Assembly: GCA_943789365.1 (NCBI GenBank) | Contig: CALSTV010000001.1 | Span: 930,001-994,000, forward strand | Direction of reading: 5' to 3' | Length of the DNA stretch: 64,000 nt | Origin: an uncultured Flavobacteriaceae bacterium | GTDB lineage: Bacteria; Bacteroidota; Bacteroidia; Flavobacteriales; Flavobacteriaceae | In this document: piece by piece, positions 45,942-55,135 of the stretch | Numbering within the stretch: the stretch's first letter is position 1 | How the letters are laid out: each line of letters begins with the position of its first letter | The notes under the pieces: model-generated | Databases searched by the model: none | Told to the model about the DNA's origin: nothing | Seen by the model: the letters and a program-made list of their open reading frames with translations, nothing else | Made by a program: the position numbers and the translations under genes

Positions 45942-47156
45942 TTATTGTTTTACAAATTTTTGCGATAATTCGGTTCCGTTTTCAAAGGCAATTTTTACGA
46001 TATAAATTCCAGAAGCTAAATTCGATGTAGATAACTGAGACGTTGTAGTAGTCTGAATCGTTACTAATTTCCCAGTAATACTATATATTGTAACGCTTTC
46101 TATTGCTGTTGCTGAGCTGATGTTTAATACATCGTTAACAGGGTTTGGGTATAAAGAAACTGCAGGGTTAGATTTTACGCCTCCTACTGATAAGTTAGCC
46201 TCATTATTGAATACAATTCTATCGATAATTAAATTTCCTGCAGAGGCTTTGTTAGCATTCTCCGTATCTCTAATAGCGACACTCAAATTTTTAGCTGTAT
46301 GTGCCGTCCAGTCTGCACCTTTCACTGCTGTAATATCAAAAGAAACCGTTTCAAAACCTGTTGTTTCTTTTAAAATTGGAATGTTAACTCCTGGGTAGGT
46401 TGGCTCTGCATCATCAGTAACCCAAGCCACACGCAATTGATCATTATCTTGTGATTCATTTTTATACACAATATGTACATGGCTTGCATTCGCCGCATCT
46501 ACCCTAAACGTTTCTTGTCTTATTTTAGCAGTTGCACCTACCACGGGTACGGAGGTTGCAAAACCACCTGCTACGGTAGTTGCCACATCGTAGTCAATCC
46601 AACCATCATTGTCTCCATCAAAATCAAACGTATAATCCGATTTGTAAGGCAACTCTAAAAATTCAATTTTGCTAATGATGATATCACCGCTAGTACTCGG
46701 GTTTTGTAAATTCCCACCGTCAATATTGAAAAATATATCAAAATCGCTAGGGTCATCTGTGGAGTAATTCACCCATTCCGTATGTGTCAAATCGTAATAA
46801 TACGTTTTTGAGCCTAAATCTTCGGTAATTGCCGTTTGAATAAACTTTGTTCCCGAACCAGCATTTCCTTTAAAATGCGCTAATTTCATAAAATTCGCCT
46901 CGGTAGAACTATTAATCAATGTTACAGCAATCCACTTATACACACTGGCATCAACATTCAAAGCGGTTTGTCTAATTTTTGGTGCTTTATTAGCTATCCA
47001 ACTAATGGCCAATCCTTCAGGGACAATGCTTACGTCTGATGCTCCTCCTGCCTTTACCCAGCCCAAAGCGTCCTGGCTCGTTTTAAAATCAAACGTGACT
47101 TGTGAAAACAGCAACATCGGAAATGCTATTAATAGTAAAGTAATTTTTTTCATCAT
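45942..47156 (-). CDS. T9SS-sorted protein with two glycan-binding-like modules
   Basis: 404 residues from the ATG at 47156 (MMKKITLLLIAFPMLLFSQ, a signal peptide); a longer frame upstream is rejected because the signal peptide starts here. Module one (about 20-160) begins VTFDFKTSQDALGWVKAGG and contains YYDLTHTEWVNY. Module two (about 170-320) begins YTFDFDGDNDGW. A type IX sorting domain closes it (about 335-404, LYPNPVNDVLNIS to QKFVKQ). The first module is clearly related to the one at 50972-52168 and shares LGWVKA with the protein at 47339. These look like beta-sandwich carbohydrate-binding modules of a family I cannot name. It is probably displayed on the surface. Confidence 0.8.
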   Translation of the reverse strand: MMKKITLLLIAFPMLLFSQVTFDFKTSQDALGWVKAGGASDVSIVPEGLAISWIANKAPKIRQTALNVDASVYKWIAVTLINSSTEANFMKLAHFKGNAGSGTKFIQTAITEDLGSKTYYYDLTHTEWVNYSTDDPSDFDIFFNIDGGNLQNPSTSGDIIISKIEFLELPYKSDYTFDFDGDNDGWIDYDVATTVAGGFATSVPVVGATAKIRQETFRVDAANASHVHIVYKNESQDNDQLRVAWVTDDAEPTYPGVNIPILKETTGFETVSFDITAVKGADWTAHTAKNLSVAIRDTENANKASAGNLIIDRIVFNNEANLSVGGVKSNPAVSLYPNPVNDVLNISSATAIESVTIYSITGKLVTIQTTTTSQLSTSNLASGIYIVKIAFENGTELSQKFVKQ

Positions 47157-47278
47157 AAAATCGTTTATAGTGTTAGTATTTCCACAAATTTCTAAAAAAC
47201 ACAAAGTACTAGTGGGGAGAAATGGTTTCTTATGGGGGAGTAATGGAGATTCGTAGTGTTCTTATTGCTCCATAAGAC

Positions 47279-47315
47279 AAAGCCAGCTCTATGGATTCCA
47301 TAGAACTGGCTTTAT
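47279..47315 (-). terminator. Hairpin after the T9SS protein at 47339
   Basis: A 16-bp stem (one mismatch, AAAGCCAGCTCTATGG with CCATAGAACTGGCTTT) and a 3-base loop, 24 bases past the stop. The T run is interrupted, so termination may be partial. Confidence 0.65.
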
Positions 47316-47338
47316 TTTATTTGCTCACAATCGCTAAT

Positions 47339-48643
47339 TTATTGCTTGATAATTTTTTGGATATTTGTTTGTCCGTCTTCAAAGGTTATTCTTACAATAT
47401 AGATACCTCTTGGTAAACTTCCCATTCCAATTTGAGTAACATTTCCTTGGGTGTTGCTTATCAATTTTCCCATACTGTTCACTATTTGAACTTCACTTAT
47501 GGTTTGGTCCGTATCAATGTTTAATTGATCTTTTACGGGGTTTGGAAAAACACGCAAAGCATGTGCATTCTCAGACAAATTGCTCTCATCCAATAAAGTT
47601 ACTCCATCAATAGATGTGGTAATATTATCTATGAATACTTCCTCACCAACAGCCCCTTCAATAAAAAAACCAAATCGTATTTCATTATATGTTTCAGAAG
47701 TTGTTGACAGCGCTTTAGATGGACTTACAGTTGCATATGAATCTGTTAATGTTATTGCACTACCCGTTACATATTTATAGGTATCATTAGAAGTCCGTTT
47801 AAGTCTCCATCTCGGCATAATTTTAACAGTACCGGCTCCGTTTTTTCTCACAGCAAATGTGGTATGGAGCATAGCTGTATTCGCAATATCGGCAAGGGGT
47901 TCGGCATGACTATTCCATAAACTAAACTTATTAGTCGTAAGGTCGGCTGCAGCGGTTATGATTATTTTTCCTGCTGAATCTGTTTCATCACCATTGGCAG
48001 AATATTCTGCAGTACCATCAGCAGTACCAGTAAAAGCAGTAGACCAAGCATCCAAATCACCAGGAAAATCGCCAAAACTGGCATTTTGTACAATTCCATC
48101 GTAGGTTGTCCCTGTCTTTCTAATTTTTATATAATCAAAATAAGCATGATCTGAAGCAGTTTGCGCTGAGTTCAGTACCACCTTTACCCCCAATTGATCA
48201 ATTACATCTGCTGCAGAACTTCCTGCGTCTGTTCCAGGGTTATCCGGAATTGTAAGATAATAAATATGATACTGATTATCATCTGTTATATCGAAGGAGG
48301 TAGAACTTGACAGACTACCGGTATTCGAATTGGTCTCAAAATTCATCACGTTTCCTGCTTTAACGTCCAAGCCACTAGCTATCTTCATTCGTACTTCTAA
48401 AATACCATTTGTTGTCGTACTCAACCCCAAACCGTTTCCAGATCTTATAAAAGGTGTTTTTGAAGTACTAAAATTTAGATCTCCTTCTCCATCACCTACA
48501 GCGTTGATAGTAAATGAAGTTGAATTTGCCTTCACCCACCCTAAAGTACCATTCACCGTACTAAAATCGTATAACTCATCCATTTGTCCAAATATTAGGA
48601 CAGGCATCATAAAAATCATTAGTGTAATTTTTCTTATCATCAT
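47339..48643 (-). CDS. T9SS-sorted protein with LGWVKA module and CBM-like domain
   Basis: 434 residues with a signal peptide (about 1-20, ending LIFGQ). The N-terminal module (about 22-180) starts ELYDFSTVNGTLGWVKANS and contains YHIYYLTIP and DYIKIRKTG. A second beta-sandwich (about 185-345, ASFGDFPGDLDAWSTAF) resembles carbohydrate-binding modules of the CBM4/9 kind. A type IX sorting domain follows (about 365-434, VFPNPVKDQLNID to QKIIKQ). No catalytic motif is seen. It lies between the GH5 enzyme and the second T9SS protein, so it is probably a non-catalytic surface binder. Confidence 0.8.
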   Translation of the reverse strand: MMIRKITLMIFMMPVLIFGQMDELYDFSTVNGTLGWVKANSTSFTINAVGDGEGDLNFSTSKTPFIRSGNGLGLSTTTNGILEVRMKIASGLDVKAGNVMNFETNSNTGSLSSSTSFDITDDNQYHIYYLTIPDNPGTDAGSSAADVIDQLGVKVVLNSAQTASDHAYFDYIKIRKTGTTYDGIVQNASFGDFPGDLDAWSTAFTGTADGTAEYSANGDETDSAGKIIITAAADLTTNKFSLWNSHAEPLADIANTAMLHTTFAVRKNGAGTVKIMPRWRLKRTSNDTYKYVTGSAITLTDSYATVSPSKALSTTSETYNEIRFGFFIEGAVGEEVFIDNITTSIDGVTLLDESNLSENAHALRVFPNPVKDQLNIDTDQTISEVQIVNSMGKLISNTQGNVTQIGMGSLPRGIYIVRITFEDGQTNIQKIIKQ

Positions 48644-48789
48644 AAAGTATTTTGTGGTTATTACTTTACAAAATTGCGACGATATGCAAAATAAAAAAGG
48701 GTCAAGTGGTTAAAATCAAAGGAGAAATGAATATTCAAACTATTTATGACGAAGGTTCTTAAAATCCATTTCAATTTGAATACAAAACA

Positions 48790-50826
48790 TTAAACTTTGG
48801 AAATGTATTGAAATTTTTTCTTCCCAGAATTGAATTCAACTTTCATAAGATACACCCCTTTTTCAAGGTGGCTAATATCTATACTATTATCCTTCAACAA
48901 GGAACAATCTTGTATCTTTTTTCCGGTAAGCTGAAAAAGTTCAATACGCTGTATATGCTCTATTCCTTTTATAAACACGAATCCATCAGTAGGGTTAGGA
49001 TAAAAAATCACTTCATCTAATAATGTGTATTCAGATGTAGATAATTCTTCTGTAGGTACAATTTCCGTTAGAAAATCATCAAAATAATAGGTCCCCACTT
49101 CATTTCCACACAATGCTTTTACTTGAATTGAAGTTGTTTCCGAGTCAATATCAAAACTGTAGCTATACACATCTCCATAATTCGTAGCCAAACTTAAAGC
49201 AGGTGAGGTTTTATAAAGGGTTCCTTCAGATCCAATTATTTTGATTTGAAATTTAAAAGCACTTGCATCAGCCGATTTTGCATGGCATTTTACCGTCACC
49301 GTTTTTCCATTCAAATCCCCAAGATAAACATCGTTTTGCAGCAACACTTTGTTATAACCTACTGATGTTGTCACCTCAACTTTAGCAGCAGACTCTCCAG
49401 ATTTTGCATTGGCTTCTCCACCATTAGAAAATACAGCGACAGCACCCGAAACCACATTCAAAAACCAATTAGCATCATAGGAAGTACATTCATAACTGCC
49501 ATTTACAATCAATTCGTCTTCAAATTCTGGATCGCAGGCTGGCCAGGTACCCGAAGAAAGCAATGTGTTTTTAACATCTTCCACCCAAGTTGCTGTACTT
49601 ACAACTGTACTTTTTGTGGTTGTTTTTGGATTATAAGAGCTTACAGAAAAATAATCTTTATCATAGTTCACCACTCCGTTGCCATCGTTTCGCAAATGGA
49701 CGGTTTTATTCGATTCGGGTCCTGAATCCCAAACAGCAAAGGCAAAGCCACGATTGATCGCTTGTTCAGCACAATATCCATGAAAAGCAACTCTAGAATT
49801 GTTATCTGGACCTCCATCTGCAAAGCCGGTTGTATTCCCACTAATTTCTTGCAAATCACCCGTAGCATAGTTGTAACCATCTGTATTGTCTGCTCCGAAT
49901 TCCCCTAAATAGATTGGTGTGTTGTAAGTATCAGACCATACTGTCACCGTTTCAAAATGCGCTGCAAGTGTTGCTTTATCTTCTGCGGTCCCCCAATTAT
50001 TATCATCCTTTCCGTTTTTACTTGAACTTGTAAATGAAAAAGGTTTGTAATAGTGGAAAGTAGCTATTAGATAATCGTCACTAGCCAATAATTCAGGATC
50101 AATATTAGTAGGGGTTTCATAGGAAGTTTTAGTACCAGCTGTGAGCACGATATTCCTTGTAAGATTGTCTCCACCTGTACTTCTTATAATCTCAACAATA
50201 GCTTCGTTGATCACATCCATCTCTTCTTTGGAAACTTCAAAATAAGGTTCATTCACTATTTCAAAAAGAAGGTTATCATCACTATTTTTAAAATGATTCG
50301 CAATTTGTGACCATATGGTTCTAAATTTCTCATTATCTGCGGCTCGTTTAGCAGAAGTTGGGTGTGTATATTCACTTTGATCATCGGCAAAGGTGTAAAG
50401 AAACTCATGCTTTAAATCTGCCCCATGAAAATCCAACACCACGACCAAGCCTTGATCTAAAGCCCAATTGATTACTGTTGTTATTCTATTCAAATAGGTA
50501 CTAGAAACCACATAATCCGAAGCTGTTCCAGTATAGCTAGCAGCCGTTCCAATCTCTTTGCTATAAATTGATGTATCTCCTGTGGTTCTCACACCATAAA
50601 AATCCATTCCAATACGTACATTGGTAAAACCTGCATTTGCAACATCAATAAAATATTGTTCTTCAACTGCTGGCGACCAATTGCCTTCTATTGGTGCTTG
50701 AAGCACATTTCCTAAGTTGATGCCTCTACCCATTTTTTTCACCATTGTGTAGGGTGAAGTTTGGGCGGATAGTACTGTAGAAAACAGCATAATTGTAGTG
50801 TAAATAAACAGGTAGATTGCTTTCAT
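48790..50826 (-). CDS. GH5 endo-glycanase with binding module and T9SS tail
   Basis: 678 residues with a signal peptide (1-21, ending LSAQ). The GH5 catalytic barrel spans about 25-400, with MGRGINLGNVL, acid/base Glu193 in EIVNEPYF, FHYYKPF, and nucleophile Glu309 in YLGEFGADN. A CBM4/9-like module (about 445-600, NGSYECTSYDANW) and a type IX sorting domain (about 606-678, FYPNPTDGFVFIKG) follow. GH5 enzymes cleave beta-1,4-glucan, mannan, xylan and others; the subfamily cannot be assigned here. T9SS export places it on the cell surface, where it would make fragments for SusD/SusC. Confidence 0.92.
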   Translation of the reverse strand: MKAIYLFIYTTIMLFSTVLSAQTSPYTMVKKMGRGINLGNVLQAPIEGNWSPAVEEQYFIDVANAGFTNVRIGMDFYGVRTTGDTSIYSKEIGTAASYTGTASDYVVSSTYLNRITTVINWALDQGLVVVLDFHGADLKHEFLYTFADDQSEYTHPTSAKRAADNEKFRTIWSQIANHFKNSDDNLLFEIVNEPYFEVSKEEMDVINEAIVEIIRSTGGDNLTRNIVLTAGTKTSYETPTNIDPELLASDDYLIATFHYYKPFSFTSSSKNGKDDNNWGTAEDKATLAAHFETVTVWSDTYNTPIYLGEFGADNTDGYNYATGDLQEISGNTTGFADGGPDNNSRVAFHGYCAEQAINRGFAFAVWDSGPESNKTVHLRNDGNGVVNYDKDYFSVSSYNPKTTTKSTVVSTATWVEDVKNTLLSSGTWPACDPEFEDELIVNGSYECTSYDANWFLNVVSGAVAVFSNGGEANAKSGESAAKVEVTTSVGYNKVLLQNDVYLGDLNGKTVTVKCHAKSADASAFKFQIKIIGSEGTLYKTSPALSLATNYGDVYSYSFDIDSETTSIQVKALCGNEVGTYYFDDFLTEIVPTEELSTSEYTLLDEVIFYPNPTDGFVFIKGIEHIQRIELFQLTGKKIQDCSLLKDNSIDISHLEKGVYLMKVEFNSGKKKFQYISKV

Positions 50827-50920
50827 TTTTATATTTTAAGTATTCATCAAATTTGATAAAAACAGAAAACTTTCCTAAGGAAAAATTGATTTTTAATGGG
50901 GTCATATGTTTTGCAAATAA

Positions 50921-50952
50921 AAGAGTCCACATACAAAACCATGTGGACTCTT
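50921..50952 (-). terminator. Terminator after the T9SS protein at 50972
   Basis: 12-bp perfect stem AAGAGTCCACAT/ATGTGGACTCTT with an 8-nt loop, followed on the minus strand by TTTTATTTG. It separates the gene at 50972 from the GH5 gene. Confidence 0.82.
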
Positions 50953-50971
50953 ACAATCATTAGAGGCAAGT

Positions 50972-52168
50972 TTAGTTTTTAATGAATTTCTCTTTCAGTT
51001 TTTCTCCAGAAACCACATATGCAATCGTATACATTCCTGTTGGCAAATGCTCTAGATTAATTTTATTTGAATTTAGAATAGTAGCCACTTGTTGTCCAAT
51101 TAGATTATGAATCACAATTTGCTGAACGGGCTCCTTACTCTTGATACTCAACAAGTCCTTCACAGGATTAGGATACAAAACTCCTCTTTTTGACGCGAAT
51201 TTCTCCATTTTTTCTCCTCCTAAAGACGCACTGTTTGAAAAGAGTATATACTCAAAATCGACAATTCCTGCACTTGTTTTATAACCATTTTGAGTATCGT
51301 TTACAACAATTTGTAAGTTTCTCATGGTTCCTACCCATAAAGGATCACTGACATTTAGGTTATACTCACTATAACTACCAACAACATCATTTCCAATACT
51401 TTGCAATGCGAGATTGGTTCCATTTTCGTCTCTCAAAATTAATTGGTTGTTTGTGGTTTGATTGCTTATTTTCACAAACAGCGTTGGATTGATATCGGCG
51501 TTTACACTAAAGGTTTTTTGAACAATTTTTGCAAAAGCTGTGGTGGTTGTATTCATTGTTAACACACTATTATTAACAGACAGCGAAGTACCTACTGGAT
51601 CCCAAGCTTCACAATCGTTTTCAGTATCGAATAGAAATGATTCGGTGAATATCTCAGGAATCTGTGTGAGGAATTCAATTTTTTCAATAGTAACATTTCC
51701 ACTAGTGCTGGCCGTTGCCAGGTTTACGTTTCCAACATCTTGAAAGCCAATTTCAAAAAAATCGAAATCCAACGGGCTATCTCCATCTCCATTGTCATAA
51801 TTCACCCATTGGGTATGTGTCAAATCATAGTAATGAGTTTGGGCGGTGCCACTTTGAAACAAAACTTGTCTATTGATATACTTGTTACCTACTCCGGTAC
51901 CTCCTTTAAAATGAATTAATTTTAACACACGAACTTCCGGAGAATTATTGATAAGCGTAACAGCTACGATTGGCGTTGCTGCAGCATCAATATTAGCATC
52001 AGTCATTCTAATTTTCGGAGATTTGTTCGCATTCCATTGCACTTCCATTCCGTTAGCAGAGGCACCAGTTGTATTATTAGCCCCTCCGGCTTTTACCCAT
52101 CCTAAATTACTCTGAGCGGTTTTAAAATCGAAGGTGGTTTGCGAAAAAAACACCGTCGGAAAAACCAT
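50972..52168 (-). CDS. T9SS-sorted module protein with damaged start region
   Basis: 398 residues from the first usable ATG at 52168. Module one (about 11-150, TTFDFKTAQSNLGWVKAGG with YYDLTHTQWVNY) is a close paralogue of the protein at 45942. Module two (about 165-315, FLFDTENDCEAWDP) and a type IX sorting domain (VLYPNPVKDLLSIK to EKFIKN) follow. From the ATG only MVFPTVFFSQ precedes the mature protein, too short for a signal peptide. Upstream codons read IIFFLS, like the lost hydrophobic core, and then TAA. No ATG, GTG or TTG exists between. The start appears mutated, so the gene may be silent or mis-sorted. A rare ATT start is a less likely alternative. Confidence 0.7.
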   Translation of the reverse strand: MVFPTVFFSQTTFDFKTAQSNLGWVKAGGANNTTGASANGMEVQWNANKSPKIRMTDANIDAAATPIVAVTLINNSPEVRVLKLIHFKGGTGVGNKYINRQVLFQSGTAQTHYYDLTHTQWVNYDNGDGDSPLDFDFFEIGFQDVGNVNLATASTSGNVTIEKIEFLTQIPEIFTESFLFDTENDCEAWDPVGTSLSVNNSVLTMNTTTTAFAKIVQKTFSVNADINPTLFVKISNQTTNNQLILRDENGTNLALQSIGNDVVGSYSEYNLNVSDPLWVGTMRNLQIVVNDTQNGYKTSAGIVDFEYILFSNSASLGGEKMEKFASKRGVLYPNPVKDLLSIKSKEPVQQIVIHNLIGQQVATILNSNKINLEHLPTGMYTIAYVVSGEKLKEKFIKN

Positions 52169-52550
52169 TGATAAAAAGAAAATAATTGTTTATATAATAG
52201 TCTAAATTTTATGGTGAATATGTTTCAATTCAACGGTTATTAGACTAATTTACTAAAGCTATATCTTTGGAAGATACTATCACAGACAGGGCGCAAAATT
52301 CTATCGATAAAACGTGCTTTTCCATCGATAAAAAAAAATGAAAATCTTTAATAATATGGTATTATTTGAATCAAAGACAAATAAAAAGAGGCTGTCTGAA
52401 AAGCATTAAAAGTTAAAAATTGTCTCATCGAGCACAGTCGAGATATCTTAATAACCAAGACGTTGAAAAGTTCTCGACTCCGCTCGAACGGACATCTAAG
52501 CACTTTTCAGACAACCTCTTTAGGGTCGTCTCTGATATTCTCAATATTTA
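52169..52550. other. 382-base intergenic region
   Basis: No gene is supported here. It holds the MITE-like palindromic element (52385-52521) next to the sulfatase stop. The rest, upstream of the gene at 50972, is AT-rich with two copies of ATCGATAAAA about 16 bases apart (52309-52334). No consensus TAnnTTTG promoter was found on the minus strand. Confidence 0.6.
52385..52521. mobile_element. 137-bp palindromic MITE-like element
   Basis: Outer arms AAAGAGGCTGTCTGAAAAG (52385-52403) and its near-complement at 52503-52521 pair with one mismatch. Inner arms TCGAGCACAGTCGAGA (52428-52443) and TCTCGACTCCGCTCGA (52472-52487) pair with two mismatches. The whole element can fold as a long interrupted hairpin and has no coding capacity. 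It lies 29 bases after the sulfatase stop. The TCTCGACTnnGCTCGA core resembles dispersed repeats I know from flavobacterial genomes. No target-site duplication was established. Confidence 0.6.
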
Positions 52551-54182
52551 TTAAGGCATTCTAAAAGTGGTAATTGGGCTTGGTTCAAAACCAATTCTAT
52601 TGGCAATAGCTTCAATATATTTACCTTTTTCTACCTCCAAAGCGTTTGTATATATTTCCCAGGCCTTAACTCCTGTATATCTCCATAATATTGTTGCATC
52701 TTTTCGGCTGGAAGTGATTTTCAATTCCTCATTTACATATTCAAATTGCACTTTATCAAGTTCCTGTGCTCTCCCGTTAGGCTGCGATTCTTTGAGTATA
52801 TCCTGTTCTGAATAGACACCTAAATCTTTTGTCTCTACGATCCACTTTTCAAGTTGAGTTCTTAATACTTCCAATTCTTTAGAATAGGTCAAATCTTGAG
52901 CTAAATTGTGTAATTCGAATGGGTCATTTTGCAAATCGTACAACTCTTCCTCCGGTTTTGTTTTTGCAAACCACAATTTTTGTGTAGCATTTAATTTCCC
53001 TGAAGCATCCAATTCCATCATGTGACGCATCATGGGCATTTGTTCTCTATAGCTTACAGGAAGCGCATAAGGTACATCTGTATAATAATTCTTTATGTAC
53101 TTATAGCGTACTCCTCTCACCGCCCTTTTACGGTCATAACATTCATCAAACCTATCAGAAGCTGTAAAGAGGTATTCTCTTTTATCTTTTTCTGAATGCA
53201 TTCCTAAAAATGCCCTGCCTTGCATATATTCAGGAGGTTTAATGCCTGCAATTGAAAGTACGGTAGGTGCAAAATCAATAAAACTTATCAAGTCTGAGTT
53301 GCGTGTTTGTTTTTGTTTTCCTTCGGGAAGCTTAATAAACAAGGGCACTTTGGTCCCGGTTTCGTAGACAGATCGCTTATATCTGGGGAAAGGTCCACCA
53401 TGGTCTCCATAGAAAAAGATATAGCTGTTTTCATACAATCCATCTTTTTTGAGCTTCGCGATAAGATTGCCTACTTGTGCATCCAAACGCATTAAGTTAC
53501 TATAGTTGACCGCTAAATCATGTCGTATAACAGCATTGTCGGGAAATATTGGCGGGACGGGTACTTTGTTAGGATCTACCAACAGTTCTTCTTTACCATT
53601 TTTCCATATCTGGGATTCGTGTGTTATATTGTAATTAAATACGGCAAAAAATGGCTGTCCCTCTTTTCTGTTCCGCCAAGTTGCATTGTTTCCGGAAACG
53701 TCCCAAGTAGAAGTCAATGTTTTAAAATTGTAATCTTCTTTGGCATTATTTGTACAATAATAGCCGTTCACTCTCAACGCTTCTGTAAACGGTTTTACAT
53801 TTTCGGGTACAATAGGAGAATAAGTAGGTACGTTTATGGCTGGTTGATTATTCTTATTATAAGCACTAAAAGTTCTCATATTATGTGTACCCAAACTCGT
53901 TTGATACATCCCAGTAATCAAGCTACTTCTGGCAGGTGCACATACTGGTGCTGGTGAATAGGCTTCATCAAAAACAATACTCTCAGCTGCCAAAGATGTT
54001 AAATTAGGAACTACTATCGTGGAGTCTCCATACATAGGTAAAAAGTCGGGAGATTGATCTTCACATACGATCCAAACAATATTTGATTGTTCAGATGGTG
54101 TCGATGTTTCTTTGTTACTTGTACTACATGCTACTGTTAAACACAAAAGAAGCAGACAGCAAACAAAAATATTTTTTTTCAT
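52551..54182 (-). CDS. Sulfatase lipoprotein (S1 family), CAPAR type
   Basis: 543 residues with lipoprotein signal LTVACS (Cys19). The formylglycine motif is CAPARSSLITG with Cys81. The first metal site reads IVCEDQSPDF (Glu41-Asp42), the EDxSP form of one sulfatase branch. The second is YGDHGGPFPRYKRS. The C-terminal part ends with a beta segment (ITSSRKDATILWRYTG) beyond the usual fold. It is probably anchored to a membrane facing the periplasm or outside. It follows the esterase gene at 54196 by 13 bases in one operon. Confidence 0.93.
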   Translation of the reverse strand: MKKNIFVCCLLLLCLTVACSTSNKETSTPSEQSNIVWIVCEDQSPDFLPMYGDSTIVVPNLTSLAAESIVFDEAYSPAPVCAPARSSLITGMYQTSLGTHNMRTFSAYNKNNQPAINVPTYSPIVPENVKPFTEALRVNGYYCTNNAKEDYNFKTLTSTWDVSGNNATWRNRKEGQPFFAVFNYNITHESQIWKNGKEELLVDPNKVPVPPIFPDNAVIRHDLAVNYSNLMRLDAQVGNLIAKLKKDGLYENSYIFFYGDHGGPFPRYKRSVYETGTKVPLFIKLPEGKQKQTRNSDLISFIDFAPTVLSIAGIKPPEYMQGRAFLGMHSEKDKREYLFTASDRFDECYDRKRAVRGVRYKYIKNYYTDVPYALPVSYREQMPMMRHMMELDASGKLNATQKLWFAKTKPEEELYDLQNDPFELHNLAQDLTYSKELEVLRTQLEKWIVETKDLGVYSEQDILKESQPNGRAQELDKVQFEYVNEELKITSSRKDATILWRYTGVKAWEIYTNALEVEKGKYIEAIANRIGFEPSPITTFRMP

Positions 54183-54195
54183 AAGATTGTTAGGA

Positions 54196-55077
54196 TTACC
54201 AGTTTAATAGAGGTGTATACACCCTGAAAAATTCTTGACCAATTCTCTTCATGCTTTCGGTTACATAATGTCCAATAGGAGGTGGATTGGTAGGATAGAA
54301 ATTAACTGAATTTTTATTTTTTGATTGAGGAATCAAAAACACACGATCATCTGCCTCCGCAGTTTCTTGCATTCCTGTAACTACTTTTCCTGCTCCCACC
54401 TGAAACATTGCAAAAGGCAATTCTGGGCTGTGCAATTGTTTTCTTGTTTCAGTAATTAGGTTCTGTAAATTTTGTGCGTAGGTCTCTGATGGTTCTGGTC
54501 CTTTTTTCTTTACATTGCTATCTGCTTCTCCCTGACCCCATAACATTCCTGACAATTCATAATCAGACTCCTTGTATTCTTTTAATACTTCTTTGGTATA
54601 ACTAATGAAATCGCCAAACAGTTTCGGCTGGTTTAATTCATTCATCTGAGCAGCCTTCGCTTCTTCCCAACAAGGATTCCAACAACCATATAAAGAAGTA
54701 CCTCCAATCGATCTTTTTATAAAGATAAAGCGCTCATCAGGATGGGCTTCTGCCAATTCAATTCCGAAAAAAAGCTCCGGACCGAAATAATATTCCAAAG
54801 AATAATGCCTTTTTACATAGGCGCTTCCCTCCGACAGCTGTAATTTTGAAACGGGCTTATGATTGTAGTAAAATTGAATCCTATCGGCTACTTCCTCTAG
54901 TCTTTCTATATCTTTAGATGATAGTTTTCCTCCATCGGCCCGACCGTCCATATTTGATTGTCCTGCGAATAAAAATACGCGAATTGGTTTTTCTTTTACA
55001 CCTTTATGAGCTGCGGTTGCAAATGTACTGCTCCACATCATGCAAAAGCAAAAAACTATTGAGATTCTAAATTTCAT
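54196..55077 (-). CDS. SASA-type carbohydrate acetylesterase (PF03629-like, possibly CE6)
   Basis: 293 residues with a signal peptide (about 1-22). SGNH-type motifs are AGQSNMDGR with nucleophile Ser41, GGTSLYGCW, the block LWGQGEADSN, and catalytic His270 in PPIGHYVTES. The SASA family includes sialate O-acetylesterases and CE6 acetyl-xylan esterases. With no sialidase here and a GH10 domain in the same operon, acetyl removal from an algal or plant glycan is more likely than sialate chemistry. It lies 13 bases before a sulfatase and 58 bases after an alpha/beta esterase. Confidence 0.85.
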   Translation of the reverse strand: MKFRISIVFCFCMMWSSTFATAAHKGVKEKPIRVFLFAGQSNMDGRADGGKLSSKDIERLEEVADRIQFYYNHKPVSKLQLSEGSAYVKRHYSLEYYFGPELFFGIELAEAHPDERFIFIKRSIGGTSLYGCWNPCWEEAKAAQMNELNQPKLFGDFISYTKEVLKEYKESDYELSGMLWGQGEADSNVKKKGPEPSETYAQNLQNLITETRKQLHSPELPFAMFQVGAGKVVTGMQETAEADDRVFLIPQSKNKNSVNFYPTNPPPIGHYVTESMKRIGQEFFRVYTPLLNW

Positions 55078-55135
55078 CGTACTTCTAATTTAAAGGAATT
55101 TACTATCTGTTCATAAAAAGCAAACTACTACTTAT

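Noticed and set aside
54196-55077. True sialate O-acetylesterase role
   Set aside because: No sialidase, sialate lyase or transporter is in the window; the fold is shared with CE6 acetyl-xylan esterases, which fit the locus better.
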